In this document: positions 23,568 to 38,398 of the stretch, piece by piece
How the letters are laid out: every line of letters begins with the position of its first letter
Numbering within the stretch: position 1 is the first letter of the stretch
NCBI RefSeq assembly: GCF_052324685.1
Contig: NC_135214.1
Location: 29,242,706-29,306,705, forward strand
From: Brachyhypopomus gauderio
Lineage: Eukaryota; Chordata; Actinopteri; Gymnotiformes; Hypopomidae
Direction: 5' to 3'
Length of the DNA: 64,000 bases
Notes under the pieces: generated by a model
The model's input: the letters and a program-made list of their open reading frames with translations, nothing else
Database searches by the model: none
Told to the model about the DNA's origin: nothing
Translations under genes and position numbers: made by a program

Positions 23568-26500
23568 TCATGAACTCTCCTCGGGAGTCCGGCGGAAGCT
23601 GTGCCGTTTGATGGAGTCCCTGTTTCAAACAAATCGGGGAAGAGGAGTGGAGAAGGGCCTCTTTAATGACGTTGAACTCTCGCGTCTAGTGCTGTACCAC
23701 CACCTCTGTGTGCTGAGGGCAAATGTGGGTTATGTGACTCGGTTAAGCCACGTCCGTTAGCTACGACTACCTTAACGAAAAGTCCAGCAAAAAGGGTCAG
23801 AGAAGGAAACAAACTCCTGACCTACAGCATTAGCAAAACACACAAACTAAACCCAAGGGCGGCCTGAGGTAACCCCCACCGTGCCATGCTTAGCTATACA
23901 AAGAGAGAGCCGTACCTGTTCTCCAGCCGGGGCTTGACGAGGGGCTTGTAGAGTTCAGGAATCTTTCTCTCCAGCATGGGCCTTAGGTTCTCCTTCAGCC
24001 TGTTGTAGTTCTTCTTCAGCTCCTGCTGGTACTCCTTCTGGTCAGACGCGATCAGGTGCTTGTTCTTCTCGACCGCCTCGCCACACCTGCGCCACACACA
24101 TGCTCACAATGAACTTCTCCCAGCTGCAAGGTCAGCACGTTTCTGCCTGGCCCCGGACGCGAGAAACTGGGGCAGGCAGGGGAGGTGACGTCTGCCGACT
24201 GAAAGGGTTCTCTTGGTATTTTCGGTTACTGAAAGGCCATTTAGGAGCTGCAGCCATAAAATTAAGGATGGCTGAGGAAAAAAACCACAAAACATTAACA
24301 CACACTCCGCTCAAATCTGGAACATGTCAGCATGAGCTGAAATAGTGACAGCAGATTTATGTCTATCCTAATGGTCTTACCACTGGGATACCCATGTTTC
24401 TACAAGGGTTTAAAGAAATGTAAAGAAAAACACACAATTCAAAACCAATGACCCACAGACACTCGAGCACAAACTGATCTTGTTCAGACTCAGTTGTGTG
24501 CAAACATCAAATGTGAAAAATGCTTTGACACTGTGATTTAAACCTGGGGTGAAATGTTAGACACGTAACCTCTTGGGTTGACTGCTTATCTGGAAACCTT
24601 TAAAACCCCATGAATGCAGCTACTGTGTTCTATATGGAGGCTTTTCCGTGATTTCCACCATCACACATATAGACCCTGGACCAGTTCATGCACAATGAGA
24701 CCATAACATTCAACAAATAATGTGGCTTATACCTTCAGGAGTCATAGCATCTTGGATGGATTACGTAAGAAAATAAACATTTTTGAAATTCCAGTAAACA
24801 TTTGTCCGTTTTCTGGCAAACAAGGCATGGGTTTCCACATATGCCTTTCCAAAGTGAAAGCCACCTTCAAGAGCTGTCCTGAAACCCTCCTGAAACATTC
24901 TCTAAACTTCCATTTGATCCAGAAACCCACAACATTCTGAAGCTTGCTTGTTTAGAGTTTCAGTTAAAGATAATGTGAATCAAATGTAGCAGACATTAAA
25001 CATTAGCTGGGCTCCATATTTGCAAATGGAAAATAAAGCCCTACATTATTTTCAGCCACCTTAACAAATATGCAAGAGGAAAATTAGACATCCTTTGTGT
25101 TAACTCATTTCATGCAGTTACTTTATCTGACTTCCTTTTGCAAGATAGTAGTGGAAGGGCAAAACTCAAATCATTCATCTGAACAACAACAACAACAAAA
25201 GTCACTTGTTTATGTCTCTTTCTCATCTCAAATGCCACACTCACCGTAGGAGGAACTCTTTGAAACACAGACGTAGCTTGTTGTGGTGACGGTAGAGTCT
25301 GGGGTCTGCTGGGATTTCATTCAGGAAGACCTGGGCCACCTCCAACGGTCCCTGAACATGCGGAGAGGGAGAGAGGAAAAGGGTTCACTGCTGCACTTGC
25401 TTGCTCCCAGCACGAGGAGAAAATGAATGCTCTGCACATCGAAGGCCACAAGGTAAAGTCAACACATGAGGGAAAGATCATGAATAGGGCTTTGTCTGAG
25501 GGATGGCCCCACTGCGCCAGGCTGTGGAAGACCAGCTCTGTGCTTCCTATGTAGTCCCTCCAACTGGCATTCATCATGGAACCACAGCCATCTCCTCAGG
25601 ATTTTGGAGATATTCGCCACAGTAAACTCCCCATGATTGGTGTTGTAAACTGTTATTCTACAGCGCCGGCCGGCCCCAGAAAGTCAATAACGCTTTAAAA
25701 CCTTTCAGACTTGCGTGGCTTACGTCACTATAATGCATTGTGCTTAGATTACTGCTGCTTTCCTCAGACAAAAATGGAGATATTTCCTGAGAGGAAGGAA
25801 CGTTTTCAATCACGCAAAGTGAGCAAAAGGGTGGAAGGGTGTGTGTGTGTGTGTGTATGTGTGTGTGTGTGTGTGAGTGCGGTGGGTGTGTGTGTGTGAG
25901 TGAGTGCGGTGGGGGTGGGGTGTGTGAGGAACCGAGAAGGAGCTCAGACCTGGTTGACGGTGGCAGTCACCGATCCCTGCAAGACCATCTGCAGCATCTT
26001 GGCGTCCGGCGTCTCCTTGTGCGTAGCGATGGCCAGCTCACGGGTCTTCTTCTGCATGTCCTCGATAGCCACCTCGATTGGAGTGAGGTCGAACTGCCAT
26101 ACGGGAACAGGGAAGATGCATGGGGGGGGGGCATTTATAAACGGTGAACATCGAAAGGGGCTTCCTCGCTCCCGACGAAACAACAGCCAGAAAACACACC
26201 ATCGCCGTCTTAATCTAAATGCTGCTTTAGCGCTGGCGTGGCGGGTGCAGGGGGTGAGGGCGTCCACGTGCGTTACCTCCTCCTTCTGAATGACATTGAT
26301 GCGTGTCTTGACGTAGGGAAAGGCGTGCATGGTGGTGAGGATGGTCTTCCTCTTGTACTGCTCGCTCAGTTCGCCGCGCGGCCGGCCGCTCTTCGTGAAC
26401 GGAGTGGTGTACATGAAACGCCGCAGGTTGAAGCTCTTCTCAAAGTTGGTCATGCGGTCCTTCATCTCATAGTCATCGAAGTAGGGCTCCACGAAGGTGA

Positions 26501-29500
26501 TTTGAATATATGCCTAGTCCAGAAATGAAGTGCGGAAGGTCAGATCTTTAAGGGGAAAGTCTCTAATGGGCTAAACCCTAAGGGGAAAGTTTGGGGACGA
26601 ATGTGTAGGTTTCTACAACTGAGGGTGGGCGAAGCGACAAGGTTTTGAAGGAGAAAACCTTCCAGTTTACCATAATTAGCTCTTGATTGCATCTCAACAC
26701 ATGTTTATATTTGCATTGTCTCATGTTAAGTACCTTGTTGGGATTCAGTTTGTTTTTGTCGACAGGTGTGGAATCCTTTATCATTTCCAGGACTCCATCT
26801 CCCAAACACTGACTATAAAAGTTCTTTAGAAAACAAACACAAATACATCTATATTTCAGTATATTGTGTTCTAAAAAAGAACAAAAGTTTATTCTATTTT
26901 TAGTGTGTGCCTCATTACACTTTGTGAAGACCTGCTGTATATGGAGACTGCACATTCAGGATTACCTCAAGTCTGTGGGAGATCTCCGGCAGATGTGTGA
27001 TTCCTGGCTCTTTATAAATGAACTCTCGCTCATCCAGATCCCCAAACTTGGAGCCAAAGAATGCCACACGGAAATACGTCCCAAACATCCTCTTATGACC
27101 CTGAGACAAACCAGAAAGATTATTTTTCAGAGCAGAAATGCTAAGTATAAGTTCTGAGTAACTGTAATGAACCAGCATCACATTAAACTGTATTTGGTTT
27201 TCCAAATATTCCCTGTCTTACCTTCTGAACAATGTTATCAAAAGCTCTTTTTAGATTATCGTGAGTGGTGGTTAGTTTCCGGAAGTCTCTGTGGGCCTCC
27301 AGTATGGGAATGATGATCTTATACACCTCATTCACCGCTTCATACAACCCACCCTGTCAACAAACAATGGCAGAAGACACAATGCATCATGGGGCATCCT
27401 GTATCATATTAAGTAAGCATAATTTATCCAGCTTGGCTTTCAAGAACACAAAGAGAATTAAACATCTAACACTGAAGGTCAAGTACCACCACCTGCTGCA
27501 TTCCTGAGCTTCTCTGCTGTGTTGGAGGGAATATATTCCAAAGATGATCTTAGCTTATCCTGACTCACATTGCTGAAGAGCTCTGCAGCCTGCTCCAGCA
27601 GTGCCACCAGGCCGCTCTCCGTGAAGTAGCGTCCCGAGCAGACGCCGTCCTCGTCCGGAGACAAGATATCGTCCGACACTGCAGACTCTTCCAGCACGTT
27701 AGGGGAGATATTCTGTCATGGGCAGATCACTGTAGTTATTCATGTGGCTGTGGAGTTTTAGCTGTAGTGTATTCTGAAAGAATAGCCGTGCAAAAAAATA
27801 TTTCCACCAGTGTATCTACAGATGAACTAAAGATCCCATCTTTTCTTTCACTCATTTCTGGAGTGCATGTGTGTGCCTAACCCATTAGCGCCCCCTTGTG
27901 GCCAGGGGTGGCAATAAAGGTGATGAAACTTGCTGGATTCTGTTTCTTTCCTACATGCATATCCATATTTATAGTTTGAGTTGGAAATCCCAAGAAGTCT
28001 ACATCTCACTGAAATTCACATTCAAAAGTGAAGGGAAGTAAATCTTCCTGTGTTTTGATAGCTAAGGCTATGAGATACACAGCAAGGTCTGAAAAAAAAC
28101 GTTTTGTAATAGTATACAAAAACAGCCTGTCAGTTGTGACGTTTCTTGACTGCTGCTTCAGTTCCTGTTATCTGATATTCAAGGCACACAAACAAAATCT
28201 GAACCGTTTAGTTTCCAATACATCATGTCTATACTGATCCAGCCTCCTCCCCCGAAAACCATACGAAACCGGCTGAAAACCGAAAAACACAGAGCGATCC
28301 CTTACACCACCGAACCGACGTGTTTACACAGCCGTGTGTTACGAGCTCACAATTTAGCACGCGGAAATTGATCTTGCTGCGGAATGTCCAGTTTTGTTGA
28401 TCATATTCTAGTGGCATTAGGTAAACTTCCTGGTCACGGTCAGGAAAGGGGAGTGTCTTTCCCAGCATTTCGGCCAGACGCGTCACTCACTTGGAAAGTG
28501 ACGCTGCCCACAGGGAGGTACTTGTGGTCCTCCAGCATGCTGAGGTATTCGGCTACGAGAGCGGCGGCGTGCACTAGACACATGGCCGACTCCGTGAAGC
28601 ACTTCCTCCCTGTGTGTTTCTCTGCCATGTTCTGGAGCCAGGTCAGCCGCAGGTCCGGAGACGTCTGGTAGTTCTTGGCGATCCTGCCGTGAAAGGGGGT
28701 GGTTAGCTGAAACAGTCATGGCCGGCCAGAGCAACAGACTGACTGCAGGCCTGTGTACTCGCAGGGCCCAATCACAGAGCTCTAATGCAGCCACGTTGTT
28801 TCCATGGTGAAGTCAAATACAGTAGACAAACAGCAGAAACCACAGGTAAATGGTAAGAGAGGAAAACCACAGCACTGGAAGACCAGGAGTAGGGGGGATG
28901 GGAGCCACACTCACTAACACTCAGAAGGGAGGGAGGGAGGGAGGGAGCGAGGGAGGGAGGGAGGGAATGAAGGCGTGATGTTCTCTCTTTATTTTGAGTG
29001 CATTTACTACCTATACATAAGGTCCATTAGCATCTCGGGGTCTTCTTGGAACTCCTTCATTTTGACGGTATCCAAGAGGATGCTGTTCAGGTTCTTCAGA
29101 AGTTCGTCCACCTGAGAAACAAGACACAGCGAGGAAATGTGTTTGCACTGGGGCCTAATCCAACAACACCATTTCACAACAGAGAGTGATTCAAGATGTT
29201 CCCTGTCCCAGAGCGCACAGCAGCACCCTACCATCAGGACTCTCTGAACTCTGACTGGCATTTTATCCAGAAGAGGCCAGACCGCAAACTCGGCGCCTGC
29301 ATTCCTGCATTCCAGACTGCGAGAGTATTACCTGATCTGTGGCTTACCAACATGTCTGCGATGTACTAGAAGCACACCTGGCAGTGGGCCGTACCTGGGC
29401 GGGGAGCTGGGTGGCTTGCATCTCGCCGTCCTCCTCCGCGTAGGCGAGGATGGTCCGGAAAGAGCGTCGCAGGTACTCCTCCCGCACGTCGGAGGACTTG

Positions 29501-29553
29501 CCCACCAGGGAGGCCAGCGACATGGTCACCTGCATCTTCACGCGGGAGAAGTT
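23568..29553 (-). CDS. dock8: DOCK8 exons 37-48 (DHR-2 catalytic GEF domain and C-terminus)
   Basis: Exons: 37 29395-29553; 38 29011-29111; 39 28491-28683; 40 27569-27712; 41 27222-27353; 42 26966-27100; 43 26734-26823; 44 26277-26513; 45 25950-26093; 46 25245-25351; 47 23916-24086; 48 23568-23619. They encode residues 1535-2088. The DHR-2 domain catalyses GDP/GTP exchange on CDC42. Blocks include [11 protein letters not shown] (38), [19 protein letters not shown] (39), [20 protein letters not shown] (40), [20 protein letters not shown] (42), [20 protein letters not shown] (44), [13 protein letters not shown] (45) and [15 protein letters not shown] (46). The exon 43 acceptor is the unusual ttctaaag at 26824, chosen over a downstream TATAG because only it preserves the NFYSQCLG reading. 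Confidence 0.97.
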
Positions 29554-32299
29554 CTGCCCAGGGAGAAGGGGAGAGCCAGACGTCAGACGTCACACGCGGC
29601 GTCTGAACCAGCGCGTGACGCCTCCGGGGCGCTGGAACTCTGGGGCGGGTCCGCAGAAGAGCGGCCCGACCCCCCGGTGTTGCAGCGGTAGTCCTGGGGG
29701 CTACATCTGACTGATCTATTTGGGGAAATCTCATTCTGAGCCTCGGCCTCTCGGTGGGCGCTTGATTAGTTTGCCTCGCGGTGCGGCAGGCGCAGGGGGG
29801 TGGGCGGAGAACGCGACGTGGCGCCGCACCAATCGGAGCTCGCCGTCGCCGTCGCCGGGCCGGCTCATCGATCCCGGGGCAGACCCGCGCAGCTGGGGCC
29901 GCAAATGGGCCATCCGTCTCAGCGGGCTGGAGGAAACCGCAAAATTATCCTCCCCATTAACTCAAACATAATTGCCGATGGATCACGTCGATGGCACCAT
30001 TATGGTAAATCGACTCCATGTGCGAGGCACCGCCAGACAAGCTCGTGTCCTGTGTTGGTGGACATTTTCTCGCGGTGAAGAATGGTGCAGTGTGGGTATT
30101 GAGGAGGGGGCGTCTTTCGGCGTCGCCTTTAAATGCAGCTCTGCGGCTTAACAGCACGGGCCGCCACGAGACCTCGGCAAGCGTATGGAACAGCAGGACG
30201 GATTAAAAACAAACGGCTGGACGCGCCGAGGGATTGATGGGGCGTATTCAGAGGTTACACTAATGATAGCAGAGACAATCACCAGAGCAATCCCAGCATT
30301 CATGCAGACAGGGGACGGCCGAGGTCCATCCTGTCCCCATTAAAGATGAATGAGAAAGCAAACAAGACAACCATCTGCTGAGGGTGTGCTGGTGTGTGTG
30401 TGTTGTGTGTGTGTTATATGAGTTAGTAAAAATAATCCATCCACCAGCGTGCGCCAGAAGACAGAAGGGAGACAAGCCCAGAGCCACAAACCCAACCCAA
30501 ACCCACAGTGTTGTTAATGGCAACGGACAAGGTGATGCTTCTGTGCAGATGCAGTGAAATGCAAACACAAACGTGTGTGTGACGGTCTCCCTTAAGCCCC
30601 AATTAGGAGCAACTATGGCAGGCAGGCCATCTTTGGGTATCTCAGCTCCATCACTAGAGTTGCTGATTAGCAGTGAGCACTCATGCTGGTAATACCACCA
30701 CTGGAAATGATGAGGAAATTAGAGATCTTTAGAATACCGAGACCCTGTTCATTCACTAGAGCCACTGGCCTGTTTCCTTCCTTCTGTCTGATCATGGTTC
30801 GGCCAAACAGTTGTCTCAGGATGGGGTCAAGAGTAGCGTCTGTGTGAGTGTGTGTGTGTGCGTGTGTGTGTCTTACACTGGCTGAACTGAAGCTGTATCT
30901 CATGATGAGGTAGAGGGTGGCGCAGGCCTGGTTCCTGTTGCTGTCCACACAGCTGCTGCAGTACTGGAGCACTTTCTGGCAGAGGTCCGCACACTGCTCC
31001 GCCTCCTCCTCGAACAGCACGTCCCCAAACTGCCACACAGCCAATCAGTGATCACCCTGCTATAGCACTGTGCACACAAACCTCCAACATCCCTGCCTTC
31101 ATTAACAAAACATGGCTAAGAGTCCTCCATCCTGGGCATTAAAGGAAGCGTGAGGCCGGGCGGAGGAAAGACTGCAGGCGTGGTGGAGGTGTGCGGGCAC
31201 CTTCACAATAAGAGCGCGGATGGTGCTGAAGCAGTGGCTCAGGTAGGTGCTGCTCTGGTTACACGTGAGCGAATGCAAAAGGACCCTCAGAGCTCCGCCC
31301 ACAGCGTTATCCTTACAGTCGCCTAGTGACACCGCCTGAGGAAAAAAACAAAATAAAAAAAACCATATATACATAAATGCGCACACACAGCTGTAGGTCA
31401 ATACTGTGCTGACCACACCTGTGCAGAGTCCCTACCAGGGCAAAGCCATGATGTTTTTATTGAGGGGAATCAGTGTTAGTCATTTCTGTTTCCACGCCTG
31501 GAGCCAACAAAGCAGACAGCAAAGGCCTGGCGTGAATGAACCCTCTCCTCCTCCATTACCTGCAAGATGATCTCCAGGAGGTCCAGGACTATGAGGTTGG
31601 CCTCTGTGGCCAGATTCCCACTGATAACGGCTTCCTGGTCCAGCTCGGCCTTGGATCTGTGGGAGCAGCGCACAATGAAAGGGCTCCATTTTAGCTCGGG
31701 CCATGAAGCATGGAGGTTGTGGTGTGAGCGGGTCGGACTGGCTCTTCCGGAGTGCTCGCGCGTACTTGTCCTGCCTGTCGTTGGTCTGGCGCCACTGGGT
31801 GAGGTCCTTCCTCCAACGCAGGTTCTCCCTCTGGCCCAGAGTCCGGTCCGTTCCTGCGTACAGTCAGTGAGTGAGTGAGTGAGTGAGTGAGTGAGTGAGA
31901 GAGTGAGAGAGTGAGAGAGAGAGAGAGGAAAATAAAGAGAGACCCACCAATGACCTTTAGAAAGCAAGTCAACAGTCAGCACTCCTTCAAAAGGAAACAC
32001 AACGTACTCCTTCTAGACAACAACACTCCCCCCCACACGAGAGTGTCTGTGCAGAGCATCATTTTCATGGCTCAGCCGGCAGCCGTGGCCCCTCTACATT
32101 ATTCATGAGTTTGCCTGGAAGCCGAGCGCTGCCTGCGTGTGGCGTGGGAGGCGTGAGAGGAGCTCCTACCTCCTACCCGCTTCATCATCTCTCCTCGCGC
32201 TCCCATACCGCCCAACAGCGCCTCCTCCAGGCGGGCTTTGGCCTGCTGGGACTTCTGCAGCGCCTGCGTGCTCACCTTGTCGGAGCTCTGCTTCCCCTG

Positions 32300-32349
<50 letters not shown>

Positions 32350-32919
32350 AGCTCGTAAATAAGGAGACAGATTTACATGTGTGGCCACACGGAGGGAAAC
32401 GAATGGGCACACCACAATGAGGAAGAGGAGGAGGAGGAGGAGGAAGGCTGCAGGGGAGCGTCGGTATGGAGGTCCTCACCATGTATTCGAAGCAGGAGGC
32501 GCAGATGGTGAGCAGCTCGAGGAGGCGGCTGAGCTGGGCGGGGGGCATGTCGGCTACCCAGCGCTGCACCAGGGTCTGCTCACTGTTCTTCATCACCCAC
32601 AGGAAACACGCCAGCAGACTGCGGCTGGCCTCCGCCGTCAGGGTGCTGCAGTTCTTACTGGACTGGGGGGGGGGGCACAGAGGGCAGGGGTTACGGTCTT
32701 TTGTGTGACCTCTGCGAATGAGCCCGAATGAAGAGGTGAAGTCTTAAAACCTCCTCACCACGGACGCCATAGACACCAGCGCATTCCTCGCCAAGGTGTT
32801 GAACGGGTTTCCTGCGATCGCCATGGCAACAGAGTGATTGATGGGAGGGACGCTGTCAAAGTCGTCCTCCGGACCGCCGGCCTTGCCCTTGTTGCCTCGC
32901 GACTCCGACACTGGAGGAA

Positions 32920-32960
<41 letters not shown>

Positions 32961-35866
32961 TGTGAATGACGTCGAGGGTTTGTCATATAAGCCACTGGTG
33001 GTGGGACTGAAACTGAAGGGCACCTGTGAAGTCCAGGTAATTGATGGAGTCGATGATGATGCCCACTAGGGGGAGGTAGAGAGCTGCGATTCTGGTCCTG
33101 ACCTCTGGCCTCGTGCACCGAGGGTCTAGGTCGTGAGAACACAGCAGGCTGTATGTAGCATTTATGGCTTTGCGCTGCACTTTGCCTCTACACACACACA
33201 AACACACACACACACACAGAAACTTTCTCACTTCTGTTTAACAATGAAAAGGAGATGAAACCACGACTAAAATGAAACTATCACTAAAATAAGAATACAT
33301 GCAGGGTGGCTTCAGAGGAAATGAGGTATTTCATGACCAGTATTATACTGTAAGCTATAAAGGGAAACTTGGTAGTGGAATAATTCCTCAGTCCACGTCC
33401 TGCCTGAACGTGCTGGACTGACCCGTCAGACTCCATGTCCAGGGCGGCGCTGAGCTCGGTCAGGATCAGGCCTGTCAGATAGTGCTGCTGCTTGAAGTCC
33501 TGAGACAGGTCAAACATGGCTGCAATCCTCTGGTCCTGCAGACTACATAAACTTGAGGTCTGCTCAGACACACACGCACACACACAAACACACACGCACA
33601 CGCTCAGAGAGAGGTCACATTGCCAAGCAATTTGCCAGAGTGTGTTAAGTACTAATGTTAAGAAGAGGAGAGTGATGTGGGGAAGGTGTGATGTGTGATG
33701 CAGTGAGGCTGCATTTTGGAAAATATCCTTTGAAGGCAGCGGTTATGAAAATACCATCCTTAAATGAAGATGAAGTATTCTTGTTAGAATATAAACTTCT
33801 GAAGTGTTTTTGTAGCATGAAGGCACATAATTTTAATCTTTGTTTGCTTTCATCCCTGCCTTCCTGGCTGGCCAAATAAAATGAAGGTGATAATATGGCT
33901 TGATTCCCATATTATGGCTTGATTGCCCAAGATTCATTTCAAGATGGCTTTTTCATAGAGTCTGCAATCTGTACATTTAACCATCTACCTGCTACAATGA
34001 ATAAATCAGCTTTGAAGAGAAAAAAAAATGCACTGCACAGAGCTAACGGCAAGGGTGTGTCTAATGCCCTGAGGGCGGGGCTTGCTGACCTGCGAGGTGA
34101 TGGAGGGGCTGGGAGAGGCGGGAGCAGAGGCGGGGCTACTGAAATACAGGCTCAGGTTCAGGTAGTGCTCATGACTGCAGAGCACCCTTAAGAACTCCAG
34201 CCTCATGCTGATCAGAGTGGCCATGGACACGCTCTTTGCAGACATCTACAACACAGGAGCAGAGGACGGAGTATTCGCAAATCACAGTGAAGGTGGAGCA
34301 AACACCACCACCTAACCCCCCCCCCCCGACAGGTGAAGGAGCCCTTACCTGGTTGCAGTAGTTCCTCACCAGGAGGAAGACGAAGCCTCGGTCCATCAGA
34401 GACATGAGGTCGTAGAGGAAGAAGGCCAGGCTGATGTTGATCTTCTCCGCCTGCTCTAGTTCCTACCACCCAAAAACAAAAATGACATTTTGACATCTCG
34501 AGGCTCGTCTAAAATCACCCAGGAACCATGTCTCTGCGACTCATGATCACTGCGACTACACCGTCCTGGTGGGACGGGGCGGGCCGGCGGTGGAGAAGGA
34601 ACCGGAGTGCAGGTGGATCGGTCCTGACCTTCTGCTGCTTCACCAGGATGGTGCCGATCTCCGCCGTCACCACGTTCACTACGGTGGTGATGTCGTCCTT
34701 GAAGCGGTCGGAGAAGCGGCTCTTGCGGGGCACGCCCTGCTTGTCCATCTGACACACGTGCTGCGCCATGCTTTTAACCTGCGCGGGACACAGGACACAC
34801 ACACGGGACACACAGATGCTTCACTACACCAAAACTCAACAGCAGCACAATTGAAATCCTCTATTGTAATTTCTCTTAAAGTTAAACACAAATTTTTTGA
34901 ATGTCTATTGATTTATGTGCCATGTTTATGATTTTTGGCCCTCACGCCATCCTGTCCTACATCACCCTCACCAGGAGCTCAAAGAAGAACCAGGCATATT
35001 TGTAGACGTTCTCTCTGCACACCCCGGTGCTGACCACCATCTGGAGAGCAAGCTCTTCGTGAAATTGCTGCAAAAGATCCAGACACAGATGCACATCACA
35101 CCCTTACATGACCCAGCCCACCCTGATCATGAACGTCCAGGTCCATAGTTGTCTTTTTTTGTCTCACTGTTAAACGTGATGCACGAAGCCATAGAAGCAA
35201 TAAAATTTCAGGCCAGTGGCAGGTGCTAACTTAGAAATTACTTCCCTTCTCCTATAAAGCAGCCATTTTGGAGCGGTGCGGTAGTCTTTTGGCAGGCCAT
35301 AATCACCACAGCCCTCACCTTTCTGTTCGAATGCCGCGGTGCACTGGGCGATCCCTGAGAGTGGCTGGAAGCGTCAACAAAGATGGACATCCTGTTGGGA
35401 TGAGTCGAGCCCTGAGGTGAATCGACACAGGAATGGTAAAAAGTGATTTGCACCCAAGAGCGTGAACCAGTTGGCACATGAGTGTTTTACTTTTCTTTAA
35501 TAAAAAAAAAAAAAGATTTTTATGTTTTGGTATTTTGGTTACTGAGGCTAAGAACAGGGTTAGGTTTATATGAATTATTACATTATTTGAATACAGCAGC
35601 ACATACGTCAGTGGAAATAATCCACAGACAGTATCTTGTGTGCGTGCGTGCGCGCGAGCATGTATATGAGAAAATCCACAGACAGAAACCTGCACCTCAT
35701 GTGTGCACTTCATGTTTGTGTGTGTGGGTGTGTAATAACCCAGAGACAAGAGCTTTAGACTCCTGTGTATGTCTCTCTGTGTGTATGTCTTTGTGTGTGT
35801 ATTATGTCTGTGTGCATGTGTGTGAGTGAAATAACCCACAGTGACAATAATTTGAATTGTGTGCAT

Positions 35867-35918
<52 letters not shown>

Positions 35919-38314
35919 ACCCACAGAGGCAGTAGCATATGACGTGTGTTTGTGTGTATGTGCATGCATGTGCGTGTGTGTGTGTGTGAAATAACCCACA
36001 GAGGCAGTAGCATATGACGTGTGTTTGTGTGTATGTGCATGCATGTGCATGTGTGTATGTGTGTGGGCACCTTCCCAGCCAATATGTTCTTGACCTCCGT
36101 GTCCTCGGGGCTGTGTGGTGCAGGGATGTCGGGGTTACTGCTGGACCGAACCCGGGACTGCAGGAGCATGCTGCCCACCGCCGTGGCCGTGGCCCGGCCC
36201 ATGGTGCTGTACCTGCTCTCCTGGTGCAGCGCCCCCTGGCCTGAGAACACAGCAGTACAACTCAAGTCTCGGCTGCCACCGTCACTTAGGTGACCACACG
36301 GTTTCCCTGCCTTCTCTGTTCCTACTGATCCAAGAATCGCACCTGTGCCCAGAACTTCGAGGGGAGTGTCCGGCAGCCGGAACACGTAGTAGAGGTAGGT
36401 TGCTAGGAGACAGTTCCTGCCCTGCTGGTCCTTGGCCAGCTCTTGACTGCTGTGCAGGATATTGACGACGGACACCACGGACTCGAAGGCTATCTGTGCC
36501 AGGTTTGCTGAAGAAACACACAGAAAGGGCAGAAATGTGTCAGGCTGGCATGTTAAACTGCACAGAAAACGCTTCTGCTTAAGTAATTAGCGGAACAATC
36601 CACTTGTGACGGAGCCCGTGGCAAACGAGTTTAATGGCAGTCAGAATGTTTAGTAATGCAACAAGTCCTGCCTTTCCCAGAGGACCGTGATTAGCTGAGC
36701 AGCTAACTGACTTCCAGCCCCTTCTCTTCAAACGACTGAGGTTTGGGAGTTAAAATAGTTCCTCCCAGTGAGGGGGCTTTGGGCTGTGTCTTTACAGGCA
36801 TCATTGTTTGTTTGTTTTGCATTTCTTCCATGTCTTTTGTCGCAAATCAGAAATTAAGCAAAATCACTCACGCTACAGCACCTTGGTTTGTAAAGTGGGA
36901 GGGAGACCCTGGAATTAACCAATCACAATGACGCAGTGGCACGGCCACCAATCAGCGAGGGCGGCTCACCCGTCTGCCCGGCGATGACCATGGGCTGCAT
37001 GATGAGGCAGAAGAGCTTGTCGAGGACGAGGTGAAGGAAGAGCACGAGCGGCTCCAGGCCGGCAGCAGACAGGGAGATGATGCTGAGCTTCAGCTCCTGC
37101 TCCACCTTGCTCTCGGGCACCTTCTCATCGCCCACGCGGATGGGGAACGCCACCTTGCCCTCCAGGGCGTGGCAAAGCGTGAAGAAACGCTCCAGGTAGC
37201 TGTCCTGTCCCGCAGGGAGACGCCAGATTGGGGGGGGGGGGGGGGGGGGGGGGGTATAGAGACAGTCAATGAACGCCTGCTTTTGTTGTCTATAGAACAG
37301 CCTGCATGACTGTTAAGTGTTACATTTTCAGAGTAAAAGCATTTCTTTTTGGTAGTGTGGTTTGTGTTGTGTGGGTGTGTTCTTATACCTGCGTATGAAC
37401 CGAAGACACAGCCTGCAGTTCCAGGCTGAACAGACCCTTGTGTCCCTCCATCCACTTGACGGGCGGTACCTGGGCCGGCAGTTTCTGTGCAGAGACAGTG
37501 AACAGCGTTACGGGAGTGCCGCCCCCACACACACGCGGGCTCCCTGCTGCCAAGCCACCGCTACTTACCTCCGGCGAGTGCAGTGAGTAGTTGATGGGGA
37601 GGCGGTCCTGGACGATGGGCAGACAGTTCTGACCCACCTGTAGCCTCTCGTTGTTCAGGATGGGAAGCCACTGTGAGAGATGATACAACCGTCACAGGTA
37701 ACCCAGCAACCAGTCAACCAACCCTCCCTCCTATCCTGGTTCCCTAATGACCGCATCAACAGCTCTTCCTTCCGGAGTTTTGCAGTGCGACCCCCGACCC
37801 AACCCCATATGACCCCCGACCCCGCGATGACGCACCGAGTAGCCGATGAGCGTCTCCACGCTGCCGCTCTGGCTCTGCTTGGCCTGGCAGCTGATGTGGA
37901 AGAAGGTGAAGAGGAGGTGGTGGCGCTCCGTCAGCCGTGCCGGGAGACGGATCTTCACCTCCTCGTAGAAGTCCGGGGACCTGCAGACACACGGCAGGCT
38001 GTGTGAGTCAGGGGACCACAGAGGACGCCACACAGATCTGACGGAGGTGCCTTTGCCCAGAGCAGGAGTCAAGTGGAGCCTTACTTGTTGTGGTACGTGA
38101 CTGGAGTGTAGGTCTCCGACACAAATTCTGGACCACTTGATTTCCCAAATATGACCTCAATGGAAGAATAATACACAAAAAATTAGGAGCAGCTTTTAAT
38201 CACCATCTCACTGACTGTTTCCACCAGTGAAATTCAAATGGATATATACGTCATCTCTCATTTGTGGACATGGGGCTTCTTTGTGTTGTTTGTGAACATG
38301 TGTGCCTCGAGGCA

Positions 38315-38398
<84 letters not shown>

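Noticed and set aside
35315..36478. 387-codon minus-strand ORF across DOCK8 exons 21-23
   Set aside because: It joins exon pieces through TG/CA repeat translated as HTHTH-type low complexity; splicing removes these parts.
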